Source of the DNA: Bifidobacterium sp. N4G05
GTDB lineage: Bacteria > Actinomycetota > Actinomycetes > Actinomycetales > Bifidobacteriaceae
DNA length: 64,000 bases
Assembly (NCBI RefSeq): GCF_002742445.1
Contig: NZ_NJNQ01000001.1
Location: 62,001 to 126,000 of the forward strand
Direction: 5' to 3'
Shown here: in pieces, positions 10,017 to 18,566 of the stretch
Layout: the number at the start of each line of letters is the position of its first letter
Position numbering within the stretch: the stretch's first letter is position 1
Translations under genes and position numbers: made by a program
Notes under the pieces: model-generated
The model's database searches: none
Told to the model about the DNA's origin: nothing
What the model saw: the letters and a program-made list of their open reading frames with translations, nothing else

Positions 10017-12183
10017 CCTTACGTTCGAACACCCACATGGTCTCGTCCGTGGATCTGTTGTCGGTAAGAATCGTCAACATGAACCGCTCACCGTCGTTCT
10101 TCATGTAACCGCATTGCACCGCACCTTCCGACTTGAGCCGGCTACGGACGACATCGTAGTCAAGCAGTCGCAGGATACCTTCTTGGTATTCGGGAGCAAT
10201 CCTCACACAGCAAAACTCACGTAATGCTTCGCGGAAGGAACCGCCATGACCATCAAGCATACGCTGAAAGAAATCGGGCACCATGATCGAACGCTGCGTA
10301 TCGGTATTCAGATTGACTATAAATGACACCGGATAACGTACATTCAGATGTTCAAGCAGCATTTTCATATCCTCATCGCGCACCAGAATATCCTCAAGCC
10401 GGTTGTTGAGCATGCGGAGCTGACGTTTGCCTCCGCCATTGACGTAATACTGTTTCTTGTTCTGACGCATACGGATTTCCGCCTGATTGATGAGGTCCGG
10501 AAGATCCCCTCCATCATCGGATTCGGCCATGCCTACGGATATATCCCAATCACCTTCCAGAAAATCCCGACGCATACGCGCCATCCGACGCATACTTTGG
10601 CTCACCGTATGGTTGCAGCTGATAATCACGAACTCGTCGCCTCCGACGCGGTAGATCCTGTCGTCCCCGAAGCAGGCACGCATCGCATTCGCAAGTCCGC
10701 ACAACGCCGAATCGCCCTTGGCATGCCCCAAATGGTTGTTGATTTCATGCAGTCCGATCATGTCGACGTACACCACCGTCAACGGCTTGTCATGCGTGGC
10801 TTGGATGTACTCCAAGTCATCATCGTAGGCATTGCGGTTGAGTAGTCCCGTAAGCGAGTCTCTGCGATAATTATCGGCATCGCCGCATGCCAATAGTCCC
10901 ATGGGCAGATTCTGTCCGACCAGCACCACAGCCCAAGGGTCGGATGGGGAGCATGCGTGAGTGGGAATCGCTGCGAATGCGACTACACCGGTTTTGGCCA
11001 ATATCTCGCTGCGGTATAACCCCAGCACGGTTTCCTGCCTGTATAGCCGTTCTCGGATTGAGGTCAGATTCAGATCGGCGAAGAATCGCCCGACATCGTC
11101 AGGATGCACCACCCGGTTGGCGGCCACCGCACGCATGTAGGCACCGAATTCGTCGACTTCCGGATCGGGAATCACCCCATCCCGTTTGATGACACGGTAT
11201 TCGCCTGTCTCCACATTCAACCGGGATATTTCCGCCAGACCATCAGCCAGGATTTCAAAGGTGTCGGCCGCCAACGCGGAGACTCCCAACAGCACCCGGC
11301 CGTTGACAGTCACATGATTGCGATGCAGGTAATCGCACGACATATCCCAATAGTGCCGACCGTCGGCGCGTTCAGCCAACAGCGTTTCCATCTGTTTCAC
11401 CGGCAGTGGAGGGTAGAAATAATATCCTTGGATGTATCCGCATCCAAGTGCTTTCAGCCGATCGACCTGTTCCTTGGTTTGGGCGCCCTCGGCGATGATC
11501 ATCAGATGCAGCTTCTTGGCCATAATAATCATGGATTGGATGATTTTCATGCCTTTACCGGCATTCTCATCGCTCAGTTCGATGAACTTCATGTCCAGTT
11601 TGATCACATCGACATTAATGTCTTTGAGCATGTTCAGCGAGGAATATGCCGAACCGAAATCATCCATCAGCACCACGATGCCTCTCGCATGCAGTTTGCG
11701 GATGGTGCCTTCCACTATGGGCAGGTTTTTCGCCACGGCACTTTCGGTGATTTCCACCTGCAATAGACGCGCGTCGACGCTATATTCGTTCAGCAGCCCG
11801 CCAATCACGTCGGCCACATCCATCTGGTTGATATCCATCATGGACACGTTCACGGAAACCGGTACCAGATTGCGTCCTTCACGCTCCCATCTGCCCAGCA
11901 TCTCAGCCACGAAGCGCCATACGAACATATCCACATGGCAGATCCGCCCGGCTCTTTCCAATACCGGGACGAACCATCCTGGGGGAATCACGCCATATTT
12001 GGGGTGATTCCAGCGCACCAACGCCTCGGCTCCTACAATGGTTCCCGTCTCCGCATTGCATTTAGGCTGCAGATAACAGCAGAATTCGCCGTTTTCGAGC
12101 GCATAATCGATGTCTTCGAATGTGAAAAAAGGCACCAGCTCGTCGTTAGACGGCATTCCGCCCATTTCCGGCATGTCGGTCAC
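10006..12183 (-). CDS. Dual EAL-GGDEF cyclic-di-GMP protein
   Basis: 725-residue soluble protein with an unusual order: EAL first (about 24-265), a PAS-like linker (about 295-430), GGDEF (about 440-560) and a further ~160-residue C-terminal region. Phosphodiesterase residues are mostly intact: E53 of EAL, N112, E144/E147, D174-D175, K195, E232 and Q252. The second acid of the usual EGVE is Gln (EGAQ, 232-235). The cyclase signature GGDEF (514-518) and upstream substrate residues are intact, but no RxxD inhibitory site precedes it (FGDD instead). It is the last gene of the Pel-like operon, 24 bases after DUF4956. Start GTG 12183 with AGGGAG at 5-base spacing. It could make, degrade or sense c-di-GMP. 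Confidence 0.88.
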   Translation of the reverse strand: MTDMPEMGGMPSNDELVPFFTFEDIDYALENGEFCCYLQPKCNAETGTIVGAEALVRWNHPKYGVIPPGWFVPVLERAGRICHVDMFVWRFVAEMLGRWEREGRNLVPVSVNVSMMDINQMDVADVIGGLLNEYSVDARLLQVEITESAVAKNLPIVEGTIRKLHARGIVVLMDDFGSAYSSLNMLKDINVDVIKLDMKFIELSDENAGKGMKIIQSMIIMAKKLHLMIIAEGAQTKEQVDRLKALGCGYIQGYYFYPPLPVKQMETLLAERADGRHYWDMSCDYLHRNHVTVNGRVLLGVSALAADTFEILADGLAEISRLNVETGEYRVIKRDGVIPDPEVDEFGAYMRAVAANRVVHPDDVGRFFADLNLTSIRERLYRQETVLGLYRSEILAKTGVVAFAAIPTHACSPSDPWAVVLVGQNLPMGLLACGDADNYRRDSLTGLLNRNAYDDDLEYIQATHDKPLTVVYVDMIGLHEINNHLGHAKGDSALCGLANAMRACFGDDRIYRVGGDEFVIISCNHTVSQSMRRMARMRRDFLEGDWDISVGMAESDDGGDLPDLINQAEIRMRQNKKQYYVNGGGKRQLRMLNNRLEDILVRDEDMKMLLEHLNVRYPVSFIVNLNTDTQRSIMVPDFFQRMLDGHGGSFREALREFCCVRIAPEYQEGILRLLDYDVVRSRLKSEGAVQCGYMKNDGERFMLTILTDNRSTDETMWVFERKDLP

Positions 12184-12207
12184 GCGGTCTCCCTCTCGTC
12201 GAAAAAA

Positions 12208-12873
12208 CTATCCGTGGTATTCGCCGTTGTACTGTATCAGTGTTACGTCCTCGATACCATCAATCGCACGGATACGCTCGGCGAACGCCATATCCTTGTC
12301 GTCGCAAAACACTTCGACGGCCATTTCCACGCGTTCGCCACGCATGGTTTTGGATTTGACGAAGAATTTAGTACGTCCGAACGCACGCGTGATCTCATCG
12401 CCAGCCATATCGCCCACATAGTGGATCACCGCAATGTACACGCGCCCTTTGTCTTGATACGAGTAGAACAATGCCAACATGCCGATCATCACCAATCCGG
12501 CCACAATCACCAGCACATACATGCCCGCACCCGACGCAATACCTGAAGTAATCGCCCAGAACAAATACAGCAAATCCATCGGGTCCTTGACTGCGGTACG
12601 GTAACGCACAATCGACAATGCACCGACCATACCAAGAGAAATCACAATATTCGTACTGATGGACAATGTGACCATGCAGGTGAGCACGCACATGCCCACC
12701 AACGTGACCGCGAAACTGCGCGAATACACCACGCCCGTGTAGAAACGGCGGTACACGCAGTAAATAACGATGCCAACGATCAACGCCACCAGTAATGCCA
12801 GCGCCATTTTGGGCACATTGTATTGGCTGAAGGATTTCAGCACCGACTTTTTAATCATGTCATTAACGCTCAT
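12208..12873 (-). CDS. DUF4956 integral membrane protein
   Basis: 221 residues with four TM helices in the first ~150 residues, including GMVGALSIVRYRTAVKDP, the conserved DUF4956 signature, and a soluble ferredoxin-like C-terminal domain of ~80 residues. Family members are usually found beside VTC-domain polyphosphate polymerase and CotH genes, as here. Function unknown. Start chosen at MSVNDM; an upstream extension of 23 codons is open but hydrophilic and improbable. Confidence 0.85.
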   Translation of the reverse strand: MSVNDMIKKSVLKSFSQYNVPKMALALLVALIVGIVIYCVYRRFYTGVVYSRSFAVTLVGMCVLTCMVTLSISTNIVISLGMVGALSIVRYRTAVKDPMDLLYLFWAITSGIASGAGMYVLVIVAGLVMIGMLALFYSYQDKGRVYIAVIHYVGDMAGDEITRAFGRTKFFVKSKTMRGERVEMAVEVFCDDKDMAFAERIRAIDGIEDVTLIQYNGEYHG

Positions 12874-12951
12874 AATGCTGCTCTTTCTCTCTTTGCTTCC
12901 TTGATTCGTAACGTTTGATTTCGGGAAATGCCAGCCGATCACAGACTGTCT

Positions 12952-13776
12952 TTACAGGCTCGGCACGCTCCAGCCTTCCTGCCAGTAGCCGAATCTCCGC
13001 AAATACGAGGCTTTGTCATAACAGAGCACGTATTTCGAAGCCGACGTCAACTCCTGAGCTTTGCCAGGCAACAGATCGCGTACCATCTGCGGCAGGAATT
13101 CAGTGAATTTGACTTCCATCACCAGTTTTCCCGGCTCAAGCACGGGCAGTACCGGCAGTGTGGAGTCGAAAATATCGAATCCTCCAACCGCCGCACGCAC
13201 ATTCATATCGAAAGTGACACGCACAGTACCGGCATCAAGAATCCACGGTTCGCGCTCATAATCGACGATCACACGCGGACGCAACACATTGCACATGCAT
13301 TCCACATAAAGCTCGCGGCACAATTGATGCTCGCTGTCGCGCAAAAACTCGTAATCGCCGGCAAGAATGCGGTCGAACTGCTCATGGGTGAGCGGCGCAT
13401 CCTCCTTGTAGATCCAACTGTCGCTTTTGCGTTTGCGTTCCAGTTTGATCACACGGTCGCTGTAATCGTAGATGCGAATACGGTATTTCTTGCGCAGCAG
13501 CACACCATCGACTTTTTCCCGATATGCGGTGTTCCAATAATCGTCGAAATACAGGCTGCGAATCATATAGCCGCCATTGCTCGCATGTTTGTCGAGACCA
13601 AGCAGCGGCGCCATACGCACGTTCAGATCGGCTTTTTGCGCGTATGAGATCAGATATTTGAGCTCATGACGGAACCGTTCCTTGGCGGTGCTCGGCGGAA
13701 CGGATAATTCTTCGCTGACCCGACGTTTGACGCGCTGCAGCAGCGACGTTCCTCGATTGCCACCATCATTGAACAT
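12952..13776 (-). CDS. VTC-domain polyphosphate polymerase-like protein
   Basis: About 274 residues forming one VTC tunnel-type domain. The start region ERFRHELKYLI, the basic strand patches RSLYFDD, KYRIRIYD and LERKRK, and acidic residues near the C-terminus (VMEVKFTEFLP) match the eukaryotic and bacterial VTC fold that polymerises phosphate from ATP. ATG 13776 has GGAGG 6 bases upstream; a TTG start at 13791 is less likely. It overlaps the cotH stop. In this setting it may make polyphosphate or add phosphate to a surface glycan or protein; that is inference. Confidence 0.85.
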   Translation of the reverse strand: MFNDGGNRGTSLLQRVKRRVSEELSVPPSTAKERFRHELKYLISYAQKADLNVRMAPLLGLDKHASNGGYMIRSLYFDDYWNTAYREKVDGVLLRKKYRIRIYDYSDRVIKLERKRKSDSWIYKEDAPLTHEQFDRILAGDYEFLRDSEHQLCRELYVECMCNVLRPRVIVDYEREPWILDAGTVRVTFDMNVRAAVGGFDIFDSTLPVLPVLEPGKLVMEVKFTEFLPQMVRDLLPGKAQELTSASKYVLCYDKASYLRRFGYWQEGWSVPSL

Positions 13777-15580
13777 TGGCATCCTCCACAATGCTGCCGC
13801 CGGCTTTCACATAGAAGCACTTGGTGCCATAGATCTTGTTGCCGTTGGTGATGTAGTAGTCAAACGCGTCCTGAGTCTCGCCTGATGCGTTGCGCACGCT
13901 CACTTTGATGAAGTACTGGCCTTCACCGGGCATGTCCATCACGGCTTCCGGCAATACGAGGTCGCCCTGTGTGAACACTACATCCTTACCTTCGTAATCC
14001 TTGGACACGGTGACGGTATAACGCAAATCCTCATCGTTGAAATCGTAGGAGACATCCCAGTTGAGTTTGAGCTTGCCATTGGTAGGGGTAGGTGTGCCGA
14101 TGTAGAACGGCATGGGCTTGTTGAACCCGGTTTGGTATGTCTGGTAGTTCTGTTCGATTTCACTGTGCAGCTGGTTCGCGATTACATCATATTGGCTTTT
14201 GGTGACGCCTTCATGCATGGAATCAGGCATTTTCCACACATATTGTTCCGTAATGCTGCGGTAATGCTTCACCATGGAGTTGATGCGATTGGCATTCATG
14301 TACTTATATTCGTCTTGTATTGCCTTGTCGAGCGCAGTTCGGAACGACTTGGTCTGCAAACAGCGGCTAAACAGCATGTTGCCCCAGTAGTTGCTGATGC
14401 CGTTCTCCCAGCTTTTGCCATCGGAACGTTGTTTGATCTCATATTCCTTGCGCATGAGCATGCCGTCGTTGTCCCAGTCAAGCACGTAGAAGGTGTCGGA
14501 ATTCGTGGGACTATACAGGTACATATTGCGGCTTTGCGTATCGATATTGCCGGTCAACAGCTGGAATGCCATCCAGTATGCGAGATTTTCAGTATCGAAA
14601 TATTTGCCGAGAATGTCGCTCATCGGCACTGAATAATCGTTGAGCGCGTTCAACATGGCAATCAGTTTGGTATGGTCGTTGTCGCCTTTGATTTCCAGTT
14701 TTTCTTCGAATTTCGTCTGATCGTAATCGGGATCGTCGGCGAGTTTGATCACGTCTTCGTCTCGATGGAATTCGAAATAATTGGCCTTATACAGCTGGCC
14801 ATTCTTATCAAGTCCGTGTGCTTGCAATGCGGTTTTGTTGAGCTGTTCGACCTGCGTATACAGACCGTAATCGTCAAAGGAATCCGATCCGCTGGTTTCG
14901 TCTTTCACATACAAGTGCACGAATTGCGTGCGCAGCCCCATCATCTGGTCGATGCCTTTGATGAGATCAAAGGCCATTTTGTTACGGAAACGCAGACCTT
15001 CACCCATATGCTTGTTCAATGCGATGGTACGCTGTCCACGCCACTTGCCTTTGCCGCTTTTCAACTCGATCTTGTAATTCTTCTGCTCGTTTTTACTCGA
15101 TGACTGACCACGTACCTGCACGGTGGCGTTCGGCGCGCTTTCGCCAAAACCAAGCTCCCCGGAAACCGGCCCCTGTTCGTCGCCGACCTGCAGCAAACCA
15201 TTGACCTTGTAGCGTCCAACGCCCATTGCCGCATAGTCATCAACGGAATACTGGTTGATTTCACTCCAGCTATGGTCGGTTCCTTCCGACGAATTACCGC
15301 GCGATACCGTCAGATACATGGTTTCCACGCCGCTGTCGTCATACACCTTGTATAACGATTCGTTGTCGCGCAAGTGTGCGCCGTCGATGCTTTGTTCAGC
15401 GCTTTTCTTGACTTGCTCATGCGTCTGCGTTGAATCCGATGATTGCGATTGTTCATTATCGCTGGGTGATGAAGTCGCACACCCAGCGCAGGAAAGCACC
15501 ATCAGCATTGCCGTCAATGCCGCTATTTGCTTGACAAGCGTGGTAATAGCTTTTGTGTTGCGTCGATTCCACCATGTCAT
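13766..15580 (-). CDS. CotH-family lipoprotein (secreted kinase-like)
   Basis: 604 residues. The N-terminal signal peptide ends in a lipobox (VLSCAGC, about residue 30-35), so the protein is probably anchored outside the membrane. The CotH region follows, with RGQSSSKNEQKNYKI and the VLDWDNDGML motif resembling the catalytic Asp region of CotH atypical kinases. A C-terminal ~90-residue beta-rich segment may be a Fn3/Ig-like domain. CotH proteins phosphorylate secreted proteins in spore formers; bifidobacteria do not sporulate, so another surface role is expected. It starts 3 bases after pelG. Confidence 0.85.
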   Translation of the reverse strand: MTWWNRRNTKAITTLVKQIAALTAMLMVLSCAGCATSSPSDNEQSQSSDSTQTHEQVKKSAEQSIDGAHLRDNESLYKVYDDSGVETMYLTVSRGNSSEGTDHSWSEINQYSVDDYAAMGVGRYKVNGLLQVGDEQGPVSGELGFGESAPNATVQVRGQSSSKNEQKNYKIELKSGKGKWRGQRTIALNKHMGEGLRFRNKMAFDLIKGIDQMMGLRTQFVHLYVKDETSGSDSFDDYGLYTQVEQLNKTALQAHGLDKNGQLYKANYFEFHRDEDVIKLADDPDYDQTKFEEKLEIKGDNDHTKLIAMLNALNDYSVPMSDILGKYFDTENLAYWMAFQLLTGNIDTQSRNMYLYSPTNSDTFYVLDWDNDGMLMRKEYEIKQRSDGKSWENGISNYWGNMLFSRCLQTKSFRTALDKAIQDEYKYMNANRINSMVKHYRSITEQYVWKMPDSMHEGVTKSQYDVIANQLHSEIEQNYQTYQTGFNKPMPFYIGTPTPTNGKLKLNWDVSYDFNDEDLRYTVTVSKDYEGKDVVFTQGDLVLPEAVMDMPGEGQYFIKVSVRNASGETQDAFDYYITNGNKIYGTKCFYVKAGGSIVEDANVQ

Positions 15581-15583
15581 GAT

Positions 15584-17131
15584 TTACGATTCCTCCCCGA
15601 TTGTATTGTGCGCTTCTGTAATGTTCGTCCCGCACTCGCGCCGCACGTGCCTCTTATATTCCGTGCGATGCAGTGATTGATCGATTCGTTGTTCGCCGTG
15701 TTCAAGCAGTATGCCCAGTTCGGTGAAACGTCCACGTTTCGTCTGTGCCACAATCGGCTGCTGCCCCAGCACTCGGTATGGCAGATTGTCGGTGTATGAG
15801 GCGAGCCGGAATGTCGCATAAATAGCGAACAGCGACGCTCCCATCAGAAAACCGAAGCCGAACAGTGTAGTAGTGAAGAACTGTCCGATCACCGTGAAAA
15901 TGACCGTCGACCCGGCGAATAATGCCGATGCAGTCAACGCACCGGAATAATCGGTGAAGTACAGCAGGATCAGCATTACGGTATTGCCGACCGCATACAG
16001 CGCATATCCGACGCATAGCACACGAAAATATCCATGCATCGCATCGTTGAAGCCCAAAGGAAGCGCGTTCAACACTGTTTTTTCCAACGAAATCACGGCA
16101 GCGGTCACCAACAATTGCTTCAACGCCGTGTAATGCAATTCTCGATTGAGCACAGCCAGCATTTCATTTTCGGCAACGATAATGTCTTTAACCGTGCCAC
16201 CATCGTTGAGCAGACTGTAATACGAACGATATGTCGGATAGAAATTCACTTCCACCGACACCACAAAATTCACCGTGGTGATCAGAATCGTTAAAAACGC
16301 AAGCATGGCGGGCACATCGTAATATGGCGCACCATAAAACAGACCCTTCACTTTGATGCCAAGCGGCCCACACCAGGTGATCACCAAATGGGCGAACAAG
16401 CCAATGGTGGTGAACAATCCGGTCAACGCCAACGGCAGAAACTGGTCAACCCACTGCAGAAACAGCCACGGATTCTCACGACTTTGCGGAAAATACCGAT
16501 GCAACAGCAGCACATCCCACACCAGCATCACACCATAGCCAAGCACCACCGCAAACAACAGCGATTCCACCGGCGGAAACGCCAATGCAAGCAGCACGCA
16601 TGACGTAATAAACGCCACCAGCACTGCAGCAGCAAAAGAATACAGAATGCTTTTGTAATCTTTAATGGCCGTCAAATAACTCATCGCATTCCAGTTGACG
16701 ACCATTTCAAGAAACAGCCATAAACACAACGCGCCCTGCATCAGCGTGGCTCCAGAAAACAGCAGAAACACCGTGTACAACACCGCGCCCACTACCAACA
16801 TGATGCCGGTAGACCCCCAAAACGACGGCAGAATCATCTTCTCATCGTGATCAAACAGCATATCCGCCAAAAAACGTGTGACCGGCATCGACAGAAAACT
16901 TGTCAACACCAACGAGGCAAGCAATGTGTATGTGATCATGCATACGAGCAGATCACGGTCGGGGCGGCCCACCTGCCACCAACTGCTCACGATCAGCACG
17001 CCAAACTGCAGAAGCACGCCCAGCAGCATCGGGCCTGCGCAAATCACACCGGCGTAGCCGTAAGCTCGCAGCATCGCCATCAAGCCTCTACGGCGGAATA
17101 GTTTCTTCAGTTCAAATCCAATACCGGCCAT
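15584..17131 (-). CDS. pelG: PelG-like exopolysaccharide transporter
   Basis: 515-residue polytopic protein (about 12 TM helices) opening with MAGIGFELKKLFRRRG, the hallmark start of PelG, a MOP-superfamily-like transporter that works with the PelF synthase. A conserved second half (YYSLLNDGGTVKDI, about residue 300) also matches PelG. In Pseudomonas, PelD-PelE-PelG form the membrane complex holding the soluble PelF. The gene abuts pelF by one base and precedes cotH by three, in one transcription unit. Confidence 0.92.
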   Translation of the reverse strand: MAGIGFELKKLFRRRGLMAMLRAYGYAGVICAGPMLLGVLLQFGVLIVSSWWQVGRPDRDLLVCMITYTLLASLVLTSFLSMPVTRFLADMLFDHDEKMILPSFWGSTGIMLVVGAVLYTVFLLFSGATLMQGALCLWLFLEMVVNWNAMSYLTAIKDYKSILYSFAAAVLVAFITSCVLLALAFPPVESLLFAVVLGYGVMLVWDVLLLHRYFPQSRENPWLFLQWVDQFLPLALTGLFTTIGLFAHLVITWCGPLGIKVKGLFYGAPYYDVPAMLAFLTILITTVNFVVSVEVNFYPTYRSYYSLLNDGGTVKDIIVAENEMLAVLNRELHYTALKQLLVTAAVISLEKTVLNALPLGFNDAMHGYFRVLCVGYALYAVGNTVMLILLYFTDYSGALTASALFAGSTVIFTVIGQFFTTTLFGFGFLMGASLFAIYATFRLASYTDNLPYRVLGQQPIVAQTKRGRFTELGILLEHGEQRIDQSLHRTEYKRHVRRECGTNITEAHNTIGEES

Positions 17132-17132
17132 A

Positions 17133-18566
17133 TCAGCGCTCCAATCCGAACTGATTCAATCCGAACTGATTCGCGGTATCGCTATACAGCCTGCGATAAT
17201 CGTCAAGCATACGCTCATGCCGATAATAGGCATTCACACGATCGCGGCCGATCTGCCCCATGGTTTCACGCAACACGCGGCTGGAACACATGCGTTCCAT
17301 CGCCCCGCTTAAGCCTTCGCGGTACATGGGAGGCACATAAAAACCGGCAGTGCCGAAATCATCGCCATCCTCACCTTCCAACAGCTCACGGCAACAGCCG
17401 ACATCAGTGGTCACGCATGGGCGTGCGGCTGCGAACGATTCCAACACCGACAACGGTTGGCCTTCGGAAATGCTGGTCAACACGGTGAAATCAAGCTTGC
17501 GCATGTATTCGACCACATTCACACGGCCCGTGAATTCAAGATTGCGCACGCCCAACTGTTCCACAAGCTCATAGCATTCGTCGGCATACTCCTGATCGTC
17601 AACACCGCCGAGAATATGCAAACGCACATTGTCAACGCGAGATGAAAGCTCATGAAACGCATGAATCAGGGTTTTCACGTCTTTGATCGGCGCCATGCGC
17701 ACCACCGCACCGATATCAACCCAACCATCGTCGGGTTTCAGAGGAATATCGCAAAAACGTTCGTATTGAATGCCGTTGGGAATAACCTGGCAGGCGTCGG
17801 CGGGAGCACCCATACCTATTTGGATAAGACGGGCACGACCGAACAAACTAGTGATACGCCATGCACGCTGGTAGATCTGTTCCGAAAGCATGTAGAAGAA
17901 ACGAATCCAACGCGGACGGAAAGCCGGAAGCACCCATTCGGCAGAAATAATCTCCTCTTCACGTTCGCGCGTATAAATGCCATGTTCCGTAAGCAATACC
18001 GGCGCATGGTTGATGGAACCACCCAAACAAGCCAACAATCCGCCATATCCAGTGGAAATCGCATGATAGATTTGCGCTTCCGGCACTTCGCTGCCCATCA
18101 GGTATAACACCGGCAGCAGCATGGAGCGCGCAGTATGGAAAGCGTCGGCATAGGCCACATACGGGTATTCCTCCATGCAGATTTGCGTGAACAGGTCAAT
18201 GAATTCACGGCTTTGCAGGAATGACAGCGGATGCACGCCTTTGGTGTGGAACAGGTTGAAAAGCACATCCCAGTCCGGGCTGCCAAGATTCACCAGTTCG
18301 CGCAATGACCGCAATTCCTCTTCGGTGAACGACACTTGCGCGCGTTCACCGCTCAGACGCAAGGCGTCGTCGAGGAACACCTCATGCACTTCCACCACAT
18401 TGCTGGGCAGGTCATATACGAATTTGCCGCGGTCTTCGGCTTTGGCGCCGATCACGCACAATACGAACTCGTGCTCTTTCATCGCTTCGATATAACTGTG
18501 CATCCACGTGGACACGCCACCATGCACGTACGGGTAGCATCCTTCCAAAACCAGGCAGATTCTCAT
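17133..18566 (-). CDS. pelF: PelF-like GT4 glycosyltransferase (Pel polymerase)
   Basis: 477-residue soluble GT-B enzyme. The start MRICLVLEGCYPYVHGGVS is the PelF signature. The donor-binding Ex7E motif occurs in SEGQPLSVLESFAAA, and VTTDVG follows. PelF of Pseudomonas uses UDP-GalNAc/UDP-GlcNAc to polymerise Pel in the cytosol. Its ATG overlaps the upstream deacetylase stop (ATGA at 18563-18566), indicating coupled translation. Confidence 0.94.
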   Translation of the reverse strand: MRICLVLEGCYPYVHGGVSTWMHSYIEAMKEHEFVLCVIGAKAEDRGKFVYDLPSNVVEVHEVFLDDALRLSGERAQVSFTEEELRSLRELVNLGSPDWDVLFNLFHTKGVHPLSFLQSREFIDLFTQICMEEYPYVAYADAFHTARSMLLPVLYLMGSEVPEAQIYHAISTGYGGLLACLGGSINHAPVLLTEHGIYTREREEEIISAEWVLPAFRPRWIRFFYMLSEQIYQRAWRITSLFGRARLIQIGMGAPADACQVIPNGIQYERFCDIPLKPDDGWVDIGAVVRMAPIKDVKTLIHAFHELSSRVDNVRLHILGGVDDQEYADECYELVEQLGVRNLEFTGRVNVVEYMRKLDFTVLTSISEGQPLSVLESFAAARPCVTTDVGCCRELLEGEDGDDFGTAGFYVPPMYREGLSGAMERMCSSRVLRETMGQIGRDRVNAYYRHERMLDDYRRLYSDTANQFGLNQFGLER

